The notes beneath the pieces are model-generated. The model ran no database searches and was not told where the DNA came from. It saw nothing but the letters and a program-made list of their open reading frames with translations. The position numbers and the translations under genes are program-made. A stretch of DNA of 64,000 nucleotides from an uncultured Lachnospiraceae bacterium (GTDB taxonomy: Bacteria; Bacillota; Clostridia; Lachnospirales; Lachnospiraceae): positions 36,078 to 100,077 of the forward strand of contig CANPZL010000004.1 of NCBI GenBank assembly GCA_947589055.1. The letters are read 5' to 3'. Shown here piece after piece: positions 1-8,091 of the stretch. Within the stretch, counting starts at the first letter, position 1. Every line of letters starts with the position of its first letter.

Positions 1-1002
1 GACGTCAACAGTCCTAGTCTGACCGGTAAACTGGCAGGTCTGATTGCGGTACGGGACGGAAACAACGACCATGGATTTGTGGGAAAGGTTTTAGGAGCGG
101 GAAGCGATGCAGACGGAACCTATGTTACCATGCAGACCGACAAAAGCTTTACATTAAATAATCTGAATCTGGCGGCAGAAGGTAAGATACGAATCCATAA
201 CGTGGATTATTATTATGACAGCTTCGATGCGCAGTATGACAATGCAACCGGAGAGATTACCGGATATACGTTTCATAATTTAAGAACGATGTCAGCAGAT
301 GGGATTAGCTTGGAGCCGGCAGATCCGGCTGGTATCTCAGCCGGCTTGACAGCGAAGGCCGGTGAAAACGTGAATTTTGAAGGGGTTCCCTATTATATGG
401 CGAAGCTGAATGAATTCGTGCGAACCTTTTCCCGGTATATGAATGACTTATGCACGTCCGGTGTAGATGCATATGGAAATCAGGGACTGGATATGCTGAA
501 CACCTTAGATACCTCCGGAAATCCAATGGATCTGAACGCAACCGTCGGCGATACGGTGTTTTCTTCAAAGGGAGTCTCCTATTATCGGCTGAACGCATTG
601 AATTGGGGAATAAATGAAGAATTGGTGCTGGATCCCAATAAGGTTGTCGTTTCCAGACAAAGGGCAATCGAGCAGGAAAATGTAGAGGATTGTGAGATAT
701 TAAAGCTGATTCAGGAGAGCCTGACGGATAACAGCATTTTTAAGCAGGGAACGCCTGCGGATTTTCTGGAATCCATGGTTGCTACCTTGGGCGTACAGAC
801 GAATAAAGTAAAGCTGTCGGCGGATCATCAGAATAATATTGTATATAGTATCAATTATCAGAGAATGTCAGAATCCAGTGTGGATTCCAATGAAGAGGCT
901 TCCAGCCTGATCGTCCAGCAGAATGGGTATAACCTGTCTTGTAAGGTAATGTCCGTATTGGATGAGATTTATGACAAGTTGATTAACGGAACCGGCGTAT
1001 AG
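1..1002 (+). CDS. flgK: Flagellar hook-associated protein 1 FlgK, C-terminal part
   Basis: The frame is open from the first base, so this is the last 333 codons of a gene starting upstream of the window. FlgK (HAP1) forms the hook-filament junction together with FlgL. The C-terminus carries the family pattern: a helical stretch with ESMVATLGVQ, then a conserved tail reading VMSVLDEIYDKLINGTGV, close to the end of other FlgK proteins. flgL follows after 12 bases, the usual flgK-flgL order. Any internal ATG such as the one near base 79 is not the true start. Identification rests on the C-terminal domain and on context; the N-terminal half is not visible. Confidence 0.93.
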   Translation, partial: DVNSPSLTGKLAGLIAVRDGNNDHGFVGKVLGAGSDADGTYVTMQTDKSFTLNNLNLAAEGKIRIHNVDYYYDSFDAQYDNATGEITGYTFHNLRTMSADGISLEPADPAGISAGLTAKAGENVNFEGVPYYMAKLNEFVRTFSRYMNDLCTSGVDAYGNQGLDMLNTLDTSGNPMDLNATVGDTVFSSKGVSYYRLNALNWGINEELVLDPNKVVVSRQRAIEQENVEDCEILKLIQESLTDNSIFKQGTPADFLESMVATLGVQTNKVKLSADHQNNIVYSINYQRMSESSVDSNEEASSLIVQQNGYNLSCKVMSVLDEIYDKLINGTGV

Positions 1003-1014
1003 GAGGGATAGGTT

Positions 1015-2523
1015 ATGCGTGTGACAAATCGAATGGTGGCAGGAAATTCCCTGCGGAATTTACAGACCAGTACCCATAGGATGGATTCTTTGATTATGCA
1101 GCTGACATCGGGACAGAAGATTCAGCGGGCAAGCGAGGATCCGGTAGTGGCGGTACGGGCGTTAAAGCTTAGAAATACCGTAAGTCAGCTGGAACAGTAT
1201 AAGGGGAAAAATATTAAAGATGCAGAGTCTTGGATGGAACTGACAGAAAACTCCATTACCAGTATCTCCAATTATATCGAATATATGTCCGGCTATTGTA
1301 CGCAGGGCTCCACGGATTCTTTTAATCAGGAAAACCGCCATGCGGTAGCGGAAACTATTCGTGCCTATAAGGATATGATATATGCGGAGGGGAACTCCAC
1401 CTTTGCAGGACGATATATTTTTTCCGGTTATAAGACAGACAGCAGTCTGGCATTCAGTAACAAAGAGGCGCCAAAGTACTCGTATAAGATTCAGGAAGAG
1501 TTAGACAAGAGTGATATTGATATCAAGAAAGTAACGGTAAATGCAGTGGAACCGGGAGACATAGACGGATACCTGAATGGCAGCCTGACATATGGAACGG
1601 AAATGTATCCGAAGCAGGTAGAGGTGTATCGGCTGCGGCTTTCGTACGACGATCTGGCGGAAGGAACGACGCCTTCTATTACGTATCTGGACGCAGATGG
1701 AAATGAACAGACGGTTACGGTAAACCGAACTATGGTAAGCACGCAATCTGAGGATTATTATAAGGATTTAGGGGCCGGTGAGGTACGATATATTCCGGAA
1801 ACCGGAGAAATCATTTTCGGACAGGATATTTATTCCCAGATGCAGAATTCCGATAAGATTACGGTGAATTATGAAAAGGAGAACTTTAAGACCAATGACT
1901 TAAAGCCGGAGCATTATTTTAACTGCGTGCGAACAGATAAGGCGACCGGCGAGGAAGTGACCTTTGATACCTTTAAGGGCGATCAGGAGATTGAATATGA
2001 GGTGAATTTCAATCAAAAGATCCGGGTGAATACCCTGGGCAGGGATTTGATCAGCCATGATATGGGCAGAGCTATTGAGGAACTGGCAGATAAGGTGGAA
2101 GAGGTAGCAGATGCAGAGGAACGTCTGGCGGAATTAAAGGCAATGCTGGATAACCCCAAGTATTCCAATGACCCGAAAGCCATCGAACAGCTTAACTATA
2201 TGATTACAGATGCTGAAAACGAAGTTTCCATGAAAAATAAAGAGATGCAGGAATTGTTTAACCAGCACATCGGTATCTTTCAGGATTTCCAGACCGACGT
2301 GACCTCTCTTCAATCCGATTCCGGAGCAAGGACGGCAAAACTGGATATGATCGCTGCCAGAGTGGCAGACCAGTATACTAATTTTACGGATTTGATGTCT
2401 GCAAACGAGGAAGTGGATTATGAGGATAAGACGATTGAATTTGCCTCCAATGCGATGGTTTATAATGCGGCCTTGCAGGTGACGGGAAATGTCCTGCAAA
2501 AAACCCTGCTGGACTTCATATAG
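1015..2523 (+). CDS. flgL: Flagellar hook-associated protein 3 FlgL
   Basis: FlgL (HAP3) is the second hook-filament junction protein. The N-terminus MRVTNRMVAGNSLRNLQ and the flagellin-like D0/D1 pattern (LTSGQKIQRASEDPVVA) are diagnostic. The C-terminus has the second flagellin-like helix (TIEFASNAMVYNAALQVTGNV). At 502 residues it is much longer than the roughly 300 residues usual for FlgL. The extra length is a central beta-rich region around residues 150-340 and a charged coiled-coil region around 345-420. The RBS GGAGGGATAGG precedes the ATG. It lies between flgK and fliW in a tightly spaced operon. Confidence 0.95.
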   Translation: MRVTNRMVAGNSLRNLQTSTHRMDSLIMQLTSGQKIQRASEDPVVAVRALKLRNTVSQLEQYKGKNIKDAESWMELTENSITSISNYIEYMSGYCTQGSTDSFNQENRHAVAETIRAYKDMIYAEGNSTFAGRYIFSGYKTDSSLAFSNKEAPKYSYKIQEELDKSDIDIKKVTVNAVEPGDIDGYLNGSLTYGTEMYPKQVEVYRLRLSYDDLAEGTTPSITYLDADGNEQTVTVNRTMVSTQSEDYYKDLGAGEVRYIPETGEIIFGQDIYSQMQNSDKITVNYEKENFKTNDLKPEHYFNCVRTDKATGEEVTFDTFKGDQEIEYEVNFNQKIRVNTLGRDLISHDMGRAIEELADKVEEVADAEERLAELKAMLDNPKYSNDPKAIEQLNYMITDAENEVSMKNKEMQELFNQHIGIFQDFQTDVTSLQSDSGARTAKLDMIAARVADQYTNFTDLMSANEEVDYEDKTIEFASNAMVYNAALQVTGNVLQKTLLDFI

Positions 2524-2538
2524 GAAAGGAGTAATAGA

Positions 2539-2997
2539 ATGGTAGCACAAACAAGACTTTTTGGAGAAATAACGATTGAGGATGATAAGGTGTTAGAATT
2601 TCCTAACGGTATCATCGGAATTGAAGATAAACATAAATATGCGATCGTCTATGATATTGATCGGGGAGAAGATACAGCGGTCCGCTGGCTGCAATCCATG
2701 GAGGATCCTTATCTGGCGTTGCCGGTGCTGGAACCTCACGCAATTTTGGATGAATATAATCCTATGATTGAGGACGCCCTGCTGGAAGTATTGGACAGCC
2801 CGGCGGATGAGGATATCGTAGTGCTGTTGACATTGATCGTCTCTTCCGATGTTACGAAGGTGACTGCCAATCTAAAGGCTCCCATCATCATAAACTCCCG
2901 TACCTGTAAGGGCGGACAGATTATCGTAGAGAATGCGGATTATGAATCAAAGTTTAATGTATACGATGCGATTCAGAAACGGAAAGCAGGTGAGTGA
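2539..2997 (+). CDS. fliW: Flagellar assembly factor FliW
   Basis: FliW binds flagellin and antagonises the translational repressor CsrA, coupling flagellin synthesis to export. The 152-residue length and the start [20 protein letters not shown] match the family, as does the central beta-rich region ([10 protein letters not shown]). The gene is followed directly by csrA: its TGA stop ends at 2997 and the csrA ATG is at 3000. This fliW-csrA pairing is the classical Gram-positive arrangement. The RBS AAAGGAG precedes the ATG. It probably works with the flagellin leader hairpin at 6884-6903. Confidence 0.96.
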   Translation: MVAQTRLFGEITIEDDKVLEFPNGIIGIEDKHKYAIVYDIDRGEDTAVRWLQSMEDPYLALPVLEPHAILDEYNPMIEDALLEVLDSPADEDIVVLLTLIVSSDVTKVTANLKAPIIINSRTCKGGQIIVENADYESKFNVYDAIQKRKAGE

Positions 2998-2999
2998 TT

Positions 3000-3218
3000 A
3001 TGTTAGCATTATCCAGAAAACAAAATGAGTCCATCATGTTGGGCAATGACATAGAGATCACGATCCTTGAGATTAAAGGGGAACAGGTAAAGATCGGCGT
3101 AACAGCACCAAGGTCGATACCGGTATACCGGAAAGAATTGTATGTTCAGATCAAGGAAGCCAATCAGGAGGCGATCGAACAGGCAAACACATTGGAAAAT
3201 CTAAAGGATCTGTTATAG
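3000..3218 (+). CDS. csrA: Carbon storage regulator CsrA
   Basis: CsrA is a small RNA-binding dimer that represses flagellin translation until FliW sequesters it. The 72-residue protein starts [15 protein letters not shown] and contains [20 protein letters not shown], the core CsrA beta-strand and RNA-binding region. I chose the ATG at 3000 rather than the in-frame GTG at 2994. The ATG gives the canonical N-terminus and has AGGTGA six bases upstream, inside the end of fliW. Translation is probably coupled to fliW. A hairpin that looks like a terminator follows the gene. Confidence 0.96.
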   Translation: MLALSRKQNESIMLGNDIEITILEIKGEQVKIGVTAPRSIPVYRKELYVQIKEANQEAIEQANTLENLKDLL

Positions 3219-3237
3219 AAGCACATAAGGAAAGCAC

Positions 3238-3285
3238 ACAGCAGGCAGCCGGACTAGGTCCGGAGGCATGCTGTCAGAAATTTTT
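3238..3285 (+). terminator. Hairpin with T-run after csrA
   Basis: ACAGCA (3238-3243) pairs with TGCTGT (3269-3274), and an inner CCGGAC pairs with GTCCGG across a TAG loop. Eight bases later comes a run of five T. It lies between csrA and the sigma-28-type promoter of flaG, so it probably ends the flgK-csrA transcript. The T-run is not directly adjacent to the stem, so termination may be partial. Confidence 0.6.
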
Positions 3286-3295
3286 AAAAAGCTAT

Positions 3296-3322
3296 TAACT
3301 TCTGTTAAAGTACCGTCGATAT
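3296..3322 (+). promoter_or_regulatory. Sigma-28 (SigD)-type promoter upstream of flaG
   Basis: TAAC at 3296-3299 and TCGATAT at 3316-3322 are separated by 16 bases. This resembles the motility sigma consensus TAAA-N15/16-CCGATAT and the better match upstream of flagellin in this window. It would drive flaG-fliD-fliS-flgN-like as a late flagellar unit. A TATAAT hexamer overlaps the -10 (3320-3325), but I see no matching sigma-A -35 box. Confidence 0.55.
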
Positions 3323-3395
3323 AATAGATAGCAATAGGTTTATTACTATTTATTGAAGGAACAATAAGTTAGAGATTCACACGGAGGTGAAAGAC

Positions 3396-3845
3396 ATGGG
3401 AATTGGTGGAATTGAATCAAGTGTAGCATCCAGCAGCGTTCGCAGTCTGAATACAAAGGCTCCTATGCCGGAGGTTACGAGTGTACAAAGCACAACAGCA
3501 GTAGCAGAAGGGTATTCCAGGGTGACACAGCCTGCGGAGACTGGAAGCAATCATAACAACAACGCTGCTTCAGAGCAAAACGACAAGGAATGGAATGAGG
3601 GTGTACCCATTCAGGAGGTATCGAAAGAGAAGGTGGAAAGTGCTCTTAGAGATATCAATACCAAGATACGACCGACTCATACCGAATGTCAGTTCTCTTA
3701 TCATGAGGCGACAAAGCGGATTTCCATTAAGGTATTGGATCAGGAATCCGGAGAAGTAATTCGGGAAATCCCGCCGGAGAAGACGCTGGATATGATCGCA
3801 AAGACGTTGGAACTGGCCGGCATCCTTGTGGATGAGAAGCGATAG
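3396..3845 (+). CDS. flaG: FlaG family flagellar protein
   Basis: FlaG is a small accessory protein linked to filament length and always found near fliD. The 149-residue protein has a low-complexity Ser/Thr/Asn-rich N-terminal half. The C-terminal half is typical of the family: CQFSYHEATKRISIKVLD, then SGEVIREIPPEKTLDM and a final helix. I place the start at the ATG at 3396, with GGAGGTGA at 3383-3390. The GTG at 3387 lies inside that Shine-Dalgarno and is unlikely. The stop is 11 bases before fliD. Confidence 0.9.
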   Translation: MGIGGIESSVASSSVRSLNTKAPMPEVTSVQSTTAVAEGYSRVTQPAETGSNHNNNAASEQNDKEWNEGVPIQEVSKEKVESALRDINTKIRPTHTECQFSYHEATKRISIKVLDQESGEVIREIPPEKTLDMIAKTLELAGILVDEKR

Positions 3846-3856
3846 GAGGGATTGTT

Positions 3857-5878
3857 ATGTCAATGAGAATGACAGGTCTGGTATCCGGACTGGATACCGA
3901 AACCATAATCAGTCAGCTGATCAGCGGACATAAAACAAAAGTAGATACCGCACAGCAGGATAAGAAAAAGCTGCAATGGAAAAAGGAAGCATGGTCTTCT
4001 TTAAATACAAAGCTGATGAACTTTTATACCGGTGCGTTAAGTAAGTTTAAATCTACAAGCACCTATAAGACGAAGAAGGTGGATACCACCAACAGCTCCA
4101 AGATTACAGTCAAGGCCAGCAACAGTGCGGTAAACGGTCAGCACAGCATTTCTGTAAAGCAGGTGGCAAAGGGCGCATATCTGACCGGTAAGGATCTGCG
4201 TGGAAATGCGTATAAGACCACTTCTTACGTAGCGGCGGATAAGGCAGACGTCAAGGTAAGCGATCTGGTAGATTCAAAAGGGAATTCCATCGATCTGAAT
4301 GGCAAAAGCTTCGATATTTCCTATGTGGTAACCAGAGGAGATGGTACGGAGGAGACCGTAACCAAGACCATTACCGCAGAGGTAGGGGCGGATGGCACCC
4401 TGCAAAGTCTGATCGACAATATGAATCAGTCCCTTCAAGATGAGGGAATTGATATGGAGGTTTCCTATAATGCCTCAATGGGAGCATTACAGTTTGTAAA
4501 TAATACCGCCGAAGAGGAAAAAGATGGAGAGGGAACCGTTACCGGTTATAAGAATGGAATCGACTACACCTTAAAGGCAGCGGATGAAGCCTCTGCAAAA
4601 GCATTGGGAATCAGCCAGGAGGGCGTTAAGGTCAGTAAACAGCTTACGGATAAGGGTGAAAATATCCTGACGATGCAGAATGCCTATAATGTGAAAAAGG
4701 TGTCTGATACCGAAGCGGCGGTGACCGGCAGCACGAAGTTGACCGATATGGGAATTGCCAATGGCACCACCTTTACCATGAAGGTTGGAAAAGGGGCAGA
4801 TGCAAAGGATTATACCTTTACCATCGATCAGAATACCACGTTGAATTCTCTGGCGGCAGAGTTTTCCAAGATGGGCGTGACTGCAAGCTATGATGAGAAG
4901 CAGGGACGGTTTTTTGTTAATTCTACAGATACCGGAGAAAAATATGATTTTGAATTAAGCGCCAGCGACGCCGGTGCATTGGCAACCTTAGGCTTGGATA
5001 AGGCTTCTGCGACAAAGGTAGATGCTACGGATGCGATCGTGGTTTATAATGGTGCCACTTTCCAGCAGTCTACCAATGACTTCAGTCTGAATGGGTTAAA
5101 CTTTACAGTAAATGATGTTACAGAGACTGAGGATGCAAATGGAAAGATTAAAGATGAACCGATTAAGATAACGGTCAGCAATGATACGGATGCGATCTAT
5201 AATGCAGTGAAGGATTTCCTGAAGGAGTACAATGCTCTGGTGAAGGAAATGAATACCCTGTATAATGCGGACAGCGCAAAGGATTATAAGATGCTCTCCG
5301 ATGACGATAAGGAAAAAATGTCGGATGATGAGGTAGAGGAATGGGAGGATAAGATCAAAGATTCCCTGCTGCGGCGGGATGATACTATAAGCTCCCTCTT
5401 ATCTACCATGCGAAGCACGTTGAATAAATCCGTCAGCTATACGGACAGCCAAGGCGTTACCAAGCGGTATTCCCTATCCAGCTTCGGAATCGTAACTGGA
5501 AGATGGAATGAATACGGACAGCTTCATATCGAGGGCGACGCCGATGATGCGGATTATGCCGATATGGATAATAAGCTGCGGGCAGCCATAGAGGAGAATC
5601 CGGATGCCTTGATGGCAACCTTGAGCCAGTTAGGAAGTGATCTGTATTCAAGCTTCCAACAAAGAGTGATTAAATCTACGGATTATAAGAGTTCCATGAG
5701 CTTCTTTGAAGATAAGAAGATGGATAAGGACATTAGTTCTTATGATGATAAGATCAAGCAGCTTCAGGAAAAGATGAATAAGGCAGAGGATAAGTACTAC
5801 AAGCAGTTTGGCAGGATGGAAGCTGCAATGGCGGAGATTCAGGCAAATTCTTCCAGCCTTTCCGGCTTCTTCGGGTAG
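3857..5878 (+). CDS. fliD: Flagellar filament cap protein FliD (HAP2)
   Basis: FliD caps the growing filament and folds flagellin subunits as they emerge. The N-terminus MSMRMTGLVSGLDTETIISQ is the family signature (SGLDT). The N-terminal domain (about residues 1-100) is followed by long beta-rich D2/D3 regions. The C-terminal domain has coiled-coil character (about 590-673, ending SSSLSGFFG). At 673 residues it is longer than the 450-500 common in model bacteria, with the excess in the middle domains. The RBS AGGAGGG stands ahead of the ATG. fliS follows after 26 bases, the usual order. Confidence 0.96.
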   Translation: MSMRMTGLVSGLDTETIISQLISGHKTKVDTAQQDKKKLQWKKEAWSSLNTKLMNFYTGALSKFKSTSTYKTKKVDTTNSSKITVKASNSAVNGQHSISVKQVAKGAYLTGKDLRGNAYKTTSYVAADKADVKVSDLVDSKGNSIDLNGKSFDISYVVTRGDGTEETVTKTITAEVGADGTLQSLIDNMNQSLQDEGIDMEVSYNASMGALQFVNNTAEEEKDGEGTVTGYKNGIDYTLKAADEASAKALGISQEGVKVSKQLTDKGENILTMQNAYNVKKVSDTEAAVTGSTKLTDMGIANGTTFTMKVGKGADAKDYTFTIDQNTTLNSLAAEFSKMGVTASYDEKQGRFFVNSTDTGEKYDFELSASDAGALATLGLDKASATKVDATDAIVVYNGATFQQSTNDFSLNGLNFTVNDVTETEDANGKIKDEPIKITVSNDTDAIYNAVKDFLKEYNALVKEMNTLYNADSAKDYKMLSDDDKEKMSDDEVEEWEDKIKDSLLRRDDTISSLLSTMRSTLNKSVSYTDSQGVTKRYSLSSFGIVTGRWNEYGQLHIEGDADDADYADMDNKLRAAIEENPDALMATLSQLGSDLYSSFQQRVIKSTDYKSSMSFFEDKKMDKDISSYDDKIKQLQEKMNKAEDKYYKQFGRMEAAMAEIQANSSSLSGFFG

Positions 5879-5904
5879 GACGAGAGGATAAATGAGGTGA
5901 AAAC

Positions 5905-6285
5905 ATGGTAAATAATGCTGCAAAGGCATATGGCGCCAGAAAAGTGGAAACCGCTTCTCCGGCAGAGCTGACCTTGATGTTATATGAGGGTGCGATCAAG
6001 TTTTGTAACATTGCAATGGCCGGATTGGAACAAAAGGATTATGAAAAAACGAACCTGAATATCCAAAAGGCACGAAAGATCATTGTCGAGTTACAGACCA
6101 CATTAGATCATAAGTATAAAGTAGCGGAAGAATTTGACGTGATCTACGATTACATTTATCATAAACTGGTAGAGGCAAATGTAAAAAAGGACGCAGCGGT
6201 GTTAGAAGAGGCACTTTCCCAGATACGGGATATGCGGGATGTATGGAAGGAAGTCATGCGGCTGGCGAAGGGATCCAAATTGTAA
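5905..6285 (+). CDS. fliS: Flagellar export chaperone FliS
   Basis: FliS is the cytoplasmic chaperone that binds the flagellin C-terminus and prevents premature polymerisation. The 126-residue all-helical protein contains AYGARKVETASPAELTLMLYEGAIKF, in which the SPAELTLMLYEG segment is the conserved FliS core. A GAGGTGAAAAC ribosome site precedes the ATG. It stands between fliD and a FlgN-like gene, whose RBS begins right at the fliS stop codon. Confidence 0.96.
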   Translation: MVNNAAKAYGARKVETASPAELTLMLYEGAIKFCNIAMAGLEQKDYEKTNLNIQKARKIIVELQTTLDHKYKVAEEFDVIYDYIYHKLVEANVKKDAAVLEEALSQIRDMRDVWKEVMRLAKGSKL

Positions 6286-6296
6286 AGGAGGAGCGC

Positions 6297-6779
6297 ATGG
6301 AGCAGGTTTCGGAATATTTAAAGCTTCTGGAAGAGTCTTTGTCAAAAAAGATCACGATTCTGCAGGCGTTACTGGAGGCTTCCCAGCGGCAGAGCGATAT
6401 TGCAGACGGGGAAGAGTTTGACTTGGATGCCTTTGAAGGGACATTGGATCAGAAGGAAGGATTGCTGAATCAGTTAGAGGAGCTGGATAACGGCTTTGAA
6501 AGAGTATTTAATCAGATTCAGGGAGAAGTAAAGAAGGATCCTCCCCGGTACAGAGCGGAGATACAAAAACTTCAAGATCTGGTTCGGAAGTGTACGGATA
6601 TAGGCGTAGAGCTTCAGGCAATGGAGGAAAGGAACAAGGCAAAGCTAAGCGTTAAGTTTGCAAATCAGCAGCGGGAATTGCGTCAGATCAAGACCTCCAG
6701 CAAGGTGGCCAGTACCTATTATAAGTCCATGACGAACAAACAGCCGGACGATTCTTATTTTATGGATCAAAAAAAATAA
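6297..6779 (+). CDS. FlgN-like flagellar chaperone
   Basis: This is a 160-residue, almost entirely helical, charged protein with coiled-coil character. It contains the pattern GVELQAMEERNKAKL near residues 105-120, which is typical of FlgN-family proteins, the export chaperones for FlgK and FlgL. The ATG at 6297 has a strong AAAGGAGGAG just upstream; an in-frame ATG at 6243 inside fliS is less likely. In many Firmicutes a FliT- or FlgN-like protein sits after fliS, so position alone cannot tell the two apart. The family call is moderately secure, the client uncertain. Confidence 0.7.
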   Translation: MEQVSEYLKLLEESLSKKITILQALLEASQRQSDIADGEEFDLDAFEGTLDQKEGLLNQLEELDNGFERVFNQIQGEVKKDPPRYRAEIQKLQDLVRKCTDIGVELQAMEERNKAKLSVKFANQQRELRQIKTSSKVASTYYKSMTNKQPDDSYFMDQKK

Positions 6780-6798
6780 AAAAATTTTAAAAAGGTAT

Positions 6799-6824
6799 TA
6801 AGTATCGGAAATTATGTCCGATAT
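6799..6824 (+). promoter_or_regulatory. Sigma-28 (SigD)-type promoter of flagellin
   Basis: TAAG at 6799-6802 and CCGATAT at 6818-6824 are separated by 15 bases, an excellent fit to the Gram-positive motility sigma consensus (TAAA-N15/16-CCGATAT). Transcription would start about 90 bases before the flagellin ATG, giving a long structured leader. No sigma-28 gene is visible in the window. Confidence 0.85.
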
Positions 6825-6883
6825 ATATAATACAAGGGTTGATAAAACCTGAAAAACTATTCACGGTGGGAAACCACTAGTAC

Positions 6884-6918
6884 ATGGTGCAGGGACGCAC
6901 CATTATATTCAAGGAGGA
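6884..6918 (+). promoter_or_regulatory. CsrA-binding leader of flagellin mRNA
   Basis: ATGGTGC (6884-6890) and GCACCAT (6897-6903) form a perfect 7-bp stem with loop AGGGAC. This presents the GGA core that CsrA recognises. A second GGA lies in the Shine-Dalgarno AAGGAGGA (6911-6918). The spacing of an upstream hairpin site plus an SD site mirrors the known dual CsrA sites in the Bacillus hag leader. A further small hairpin, GTGG-GAAA-CCAC, is at 6866-6877. The role is inferred from structure plus fliW-csrA a few kilobases upstream. Confidence 0.72.
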
Positions 6919-6924
6919 ATTATT

Positions 6925-7716
6925 ATGGTAGTACAACACAATTTGCAGGCAAACAACACCAACAGAATGTTGGGACAGAATGTCAAGGTAGTTAAGAAGT
7001 CTTCTGAGAAGCTGGCTTCCGGCTACAAGGTAAACAGAGCAGCTGATGATGCAGCAGGGCTTTCTATTTCAGAGAAGATGAGAGCTCAGATCCGTGGTTT
7101 GAATCAGGCAGTTAGCAACGCAGAGGATGGTATCTCTATGATCCAGACTGCTGAAGGTAACATGAATGAAATGCATTCTATCCTTCAGAGAATGGAAGAG
7201 TTAGCTGTTAAGGCAGCCAACGACCCGAATGCAACTGAAGATCGTCAGACCATCACAGATGAGATGAACCAGTTAGAGAGTGAGTTAAATGCAATTTCTA
7301 CCAGAGCAAAATTCAATGGTAAGAAGTTGAACAGCTTTGTCGGTTATCTTCAGATTGGTGCTAACAACAATGACCATATGCAGATTACCGTTCAGGTTAA
7401 GGTAACATTAAAGACAAATGATGTTACTACTCATACGAAGGCTGGTGCTACAGTATCCGCTGTACAGCAGGCTATCAAGGATGTATCTAAGAGACGTTCT
7501 GCTCTTGGTGCTGTTCAGAATCGTCTGGAGTACACTGTTAACAACTTGGAGAACTACGCTGAGAACTTAACCGACGCTGAGTCACGTATCCGTGATACAG
7601 ATATGGCAGCTGAGATGGTTAACTACGCTAAGTCACAGATTGTACAGCAGGCTGCACAGTCCATGTTGGCACAGGCTAATCAGTCTAATCAGGGTGTATT
7701 ATCATTACTTCAGTAA
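6925..7716 (+). CDS. hag: Flagellin
   Basis: This is the major filament subunit. The N-terminal D0/D1 region reads MVVQHNLQANNTNRMLG and contains LASGYKVNRAADDAAGLSIS. The C-terminal D1/D0 ends with NQGVLSLLQ and includes RIRDTDMAAEMV. At 263 residues it is short: the variable D2/D3 part is reduced to about 30 residues around 145-175. Codon use leans to GCT, GTT and GGT more than its neighbours, as expected for a very highly expressed gene. It has its own sigma-28-type promoter, a CsrA-type leader and a terminator. Likely the substrate of the glycosylation genes downstream. Confidence 0.98.
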   Translation: MVVQHNLQANNTNRMLGQNVKVVKKSSEKLASGYKVNRAADDAAGLSISEKMRAQIRGLNQAVSNAEDGISMIQTAEGNMNEMHSILQRMEELAVKAANDPNATEDRQTITDEMNQLESELNAISTRAKFNGKKLNSFVGYLQIGANNNDHMQITVQVKVTLKTNDVTTHTKAGATVSAVQQAIKDVSKRRSALGAVQNRLEYTVNNLENYAENLTDAESRIRDTDMAAEMVNYAKSQIVQQAAQSMLAQANQSNQGVLSLLQ

Positions 7717-7740
7717 TCAAGTAAGGTTATTGCAAATAGG

Positions 7741-7767
7741 GCTGGCCCTTTGGGTCAGCTTTATTTG
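7741..7767 (+). terminator. Rho-independent terminator of flagellin
   Basis: GCTGGCCC (7741-7748) pairs with GGGTCAGC (7752-7759), one G-T pair, loop TTT, followed by the T-rich tail TTTATTTG. It lies 24 bases after the flagellin stop. Confidence 0.88.
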
Positions 7768-7800
7768 TATCTGGAAGTTTTAAACAGGAAGGAAAAGACG

Positions 7801-8073
7801 ATGGAAAGTCAAAGGATAGAAGCGGTCATTGCACATATTCAGGAGCTGACGCCCCTTTATTATCAGAATTGTCCGGAGAAAGGTACGGAGCAGTTGCAAG
7901 CTCTCATTCAGGAGCTGTCCGGTCTGGAAGCGTTGATCCCACGAGAACAGCAGTCCCGATACATCGGAATATTGAAAAATCTAATGGAAGCCATTGAACA
8001 GCGGGATTTTGTCATGTTGGCGGATATACTGACCTTCGATATGTTGGAATTCCTTCAGGAAGACGAAGGATAA
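7801..8073 (+). CDS. Small helical protein of unknown function in the flagellin glycosylation block
   Basis: A 90-residue, acidic, mostly helical protein starting MESQRIEAVIAHIQEL and ending DMLEFLQEDEG. The ATG at 7801 has AGGAAGG upstream; the in-frame ATG at 7750 would start inside the flagellin terminator and is rejected. There is no signal peptide, membrane segment or cysteine pattern. It stands between flagellin and two DUF115/Maf proteins with short gaps, so it is probably co-expressed with them. It may be an accessory or chaperone for filament modification, but I do not recognise the family. Confidence 0.7.
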   Translation: MESQRIEAVIAHIQELTPLYYQNCPEKGTEQLQALIQELSGLEALIPREQQSRYIGILKNLMEAIEQRDFVMLADILTFDMLEFLQEDEG

Positions 8074-8091
8074 CAGAAAGGGAAAACAACC

